Shown piece by piece: positions 62,666-64,000 of a stretch of DNA of 64,000 bases. Origin of the DNA: Arthrobacter sp. ISL-95 (GTDB taxonomy: Bacteria > Actinomycetota > Actinomycetes > Actinomycetales > Micrococcaceae); assembly GCF_018613695.1 (NCBI RefSeq), contig NZ_JAGGPR010000003.1:396372-460371 (forward strand). The letters are read 5' to 3'. The position numbers and the translations under genes were made by a program. Below the pieces are notes generated by a model. It saw nothing but the letters and a program-made list of their open reading frames with translations, ran no database searches and was not told where the DNA came from. Position 1 is the first letter of the stretch, and each line of letters opens with the position of its first letter.

Positions 62666-64000
62666 TTACGCTGACGCTGCGCCCTTACGCCTGAGCAGGA
62701 ACGTGATGGCTCCGGCCGCAGCCAGGACCAGCGCCACGATCAGCCCAATGGTCCAGCCGCTTATCCCTGCAGACGAAGCTGCCAGCGGGGTTGCCGCCTC
62801 TTGCGACTGCGAATCGACAGACGCTGAGTCCTTGTCGGATGATGCGGCCGGCGGCACCGAAATGCTGGGCGCGGCCGACGGAGTGGCTGCAGGTGTTGCG
62901 GCCGCTTCGGCCGGCGTACCTGTTTCAGCAAGCTCGACGGCGGGAGCGTAGTCGCGCGGCCAAGGAACCACGATCGGGGCTACTCCCGTTCCGGAGTGCT
63001 GTGAAAGGTTAACCTGGCCAGCTGCAGCCTGCCCACCAGCAGCGGCGGCGGCTTCAGCCTGGCGTGCAGCTTCAGCTTGACGAGCGGCCTCGGCGGCTGC
63101 TTCTGCCTGACGGGCGGCCTCTGCCTGACGTGCCGCTTCCGCGACTTTGGCAGCGTCAGCCGCTTTACCGGCGTCGACGGCTGCGGTGTCCGCAAGCCCA
63201 ACCAGCTCGGCGATCATAGCGTCGATGGAGGCGACGTGGGCCCTTGTGGCCATGTCCCGATCAAGGGCTGCAAACTGACCAACCGTAGCGAATGCTTGCG
63301 CATCTGCCCGGCTGCCGTCCAAGGCAACATCGGCGGCTACCCGCAGTTCCAGATCTGCGTCGTCCAGCTTCTGGTAGGCGAGGATGCGGTTGTCGAGCTC
63401 CTGCGCCTGAGCCAATCCGTACTCCAGGAAGTAGCGGACGTCTGCGTGGCTGGCAGACTTCACGGCCTCGGTGGCAGCCTTCTGTACGTACTTGCCACCC
63501 GTGGCTTGGTATTGGAAAGCACGCTGGCGGTCGGCAACCAGTGCGGCCTCGTCCAGCTCAAAGGCAGCATCGTGGCCGACGGTGACGAAGTCCTTGATTG
63601 CAGCATCGCCACCCAGCACCGCAGCCTCCGCGGCTTTCCGAACCTCAGGCGTGCCCACCAATGCGAGATCCAAGGTGACCTGGCGGGCATCATTGATCAG
63701 CGCGTCGAGGTCGGCACCGGGCGCCGTCAGGGTTGCGAGAAGCCCGGGAAGCTCCTTGGCTGCTCTTCCGAAAGCTTCTTGGAACGGCTTCTCAGCGGTC
63801 ATGCTTGCACCGTCGATGATGGCACGCGGAACGGCCTGTGCGGTCTGGAATTTCCAGTCGGCCATCAATCGGTCGCTGTCAGCGGTCCTCGCGGCTGTTG
63901 CCGTGTTCTTGGCCTTCTCCACGGCGGCCTTCGCGCGATCAGCGACCGCTACGGCGCCGTAGGGATTGGCTGTGATGTCTGCCTTGACCTGCTGGAGCAG
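62666..64000 (-). CDS. Alanine-rich ALF-repeat surface protein, 5' end missing
   Basis: The frame is open to the window edge, so the N-terminus is outside. The visible 444 residues hold several ALF-type helical repeats (FGRAAKELPGLLATL, KAAEAAVLGGDAAIKDF, AATEAVKSASHADVRYFLEYG), an Ala/Glu/Arg coiled coil built on AEAARQ units (about 85-125 residues from the end of the repeats), then LAETG, a Ser/Pro/Ala linker, one membrane helix (GWTIGLIVALVLAAAGAITF) and LLRRKG. LAETG fits a class E sortase signal but lies about 55 residues before the helix. Probably a wall- or membrane-anchored surface protein. Confidence 0.8.
   Translation of the reverse strand: MLQQVKADITANPYGAVAVADRAKAAVEKAKNTATAARTADSDRLMADWKFQTAQAVPRAIIDGASMTAEKPFQEAFGRAAKELPGLLATLTAPGADLDALINDARQVTLDLALVGTPEVRKAAEAAVLGGDAAIKDFVTVGHDAAFELDEAALVADRQRAFQYQATGGKYVQKAATEAVKSASHADVRYFLEYGLAQAQELDNRILAYQKLDDADLELRVAADVALDGSRADAQAFATVGQFAALDRDMATRAHVASIDAMIAELVGLADTAAVDAGKAADAAKVAEAARQAEAARQAEAAAEAARQAEAARQAEAAAAAGGQAAAGQVNLSQHSGTGVAPIVVPWPRDYAPAVELAETGTPAEAAATPAATPSAAPSISVPPAASSDKDSASVDSQSQEAATPLAASSAGISGWTIGLIVALVLAAAGAITFLLRRKGAASA

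Overview
The window is high-GC DNA with dense coding, Actinobacteria-type gene content and promoters that often sit directly on the start codon. Recognisable families (a DUF6318 lipoprotein, an ALF-repeat surface protein, MsiK-type sugar ABC systems without their own ATPase, an Asp23/DUF6286 cluster) point to the Micrococcaceae, most likely Arthrobacter or Paenarthrobacter. This is a recognition-based judgement; no search was run. I see no prophage, transposase or CRISPR array. It reads as an ordinary chromosome rich in catabolic modules.

Layout. 1-9.8 kb: a one-carbon and betaine module. It holds the end of a cyclodeaminase/cyclohydrolase gene, a FolD, an FdhF/YdeP molybdoenzyme, a zinc formaldehyde dehydrogenase, MoeA, an IclR regulator, a BCCT betaine transporter and a small Cys-containing protein. 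Together they would take up betaine and oxidise the formaldehyde and methylene-THF released by its demethylation. 9.9-12 kb: fasciclin lipoprotein, VOC protein, acetyltransferase. 12-15.6 kb: IclR regulator divergent from a two-subunit CoA-transferase and a thiolase. 15.6-19 kb: ankyrin lipoprotein, a secreted HbpS/GlcG-like protein and a divergent sensor kinase/response regulator pair. 19-21.4 kb: HdeD-like protein, exonuclease III and an unknown. 21.4-26 kb: sugar ABC transporter with LacI regulator and a canonical operator. 26-30.3 kb: small HTH protein, AlkD-like repair protein, five-gene Asp23 operon, lipoprotein. 30.4-32.1 kb: two secreted proteins of unknown role.

32-39.5 kb: seven genes resembling FrlB, FrlC and FrlD (Amadori-product catabolism) with an ABC transporter, a LacI regulator and two matching palindromic operators. 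39.6-42.6 kb: TetR, cupin and MFS transporter. 42.8-43.2 kb: tRNA-Phe, -Asp and -Glu. 43.5-47 kb: EamA exporter, sugar kinase, minimal metallopeptidase, cation efflux protein. 47-51 kb: a three-domain phosphotransferase with rifampicin-phosphotransferase-like architecture beside a tandem universal stress protein. 51-57 kb: oxidoreductase fragment, NlpC/P60 protein under a c-di-AMP riboswitch, CopC, purine permease, HutG, membrane protein, tRNA-Cys. 58-62.5 kb: hutH, hutU and an IclR regulator. 62.7 kb to the end: a truncated ALF-repeat surface protein.

The strongest leads are the hybrid frl locus, a FolD whose catalytic lysine is isoleucine encoded next to a separate cyclohydrolase-family protein, a pseudo-palindrome shared by hutG, hutU and the hut-linked IclR gene, and an HbpS-like protein beside a two-component system.
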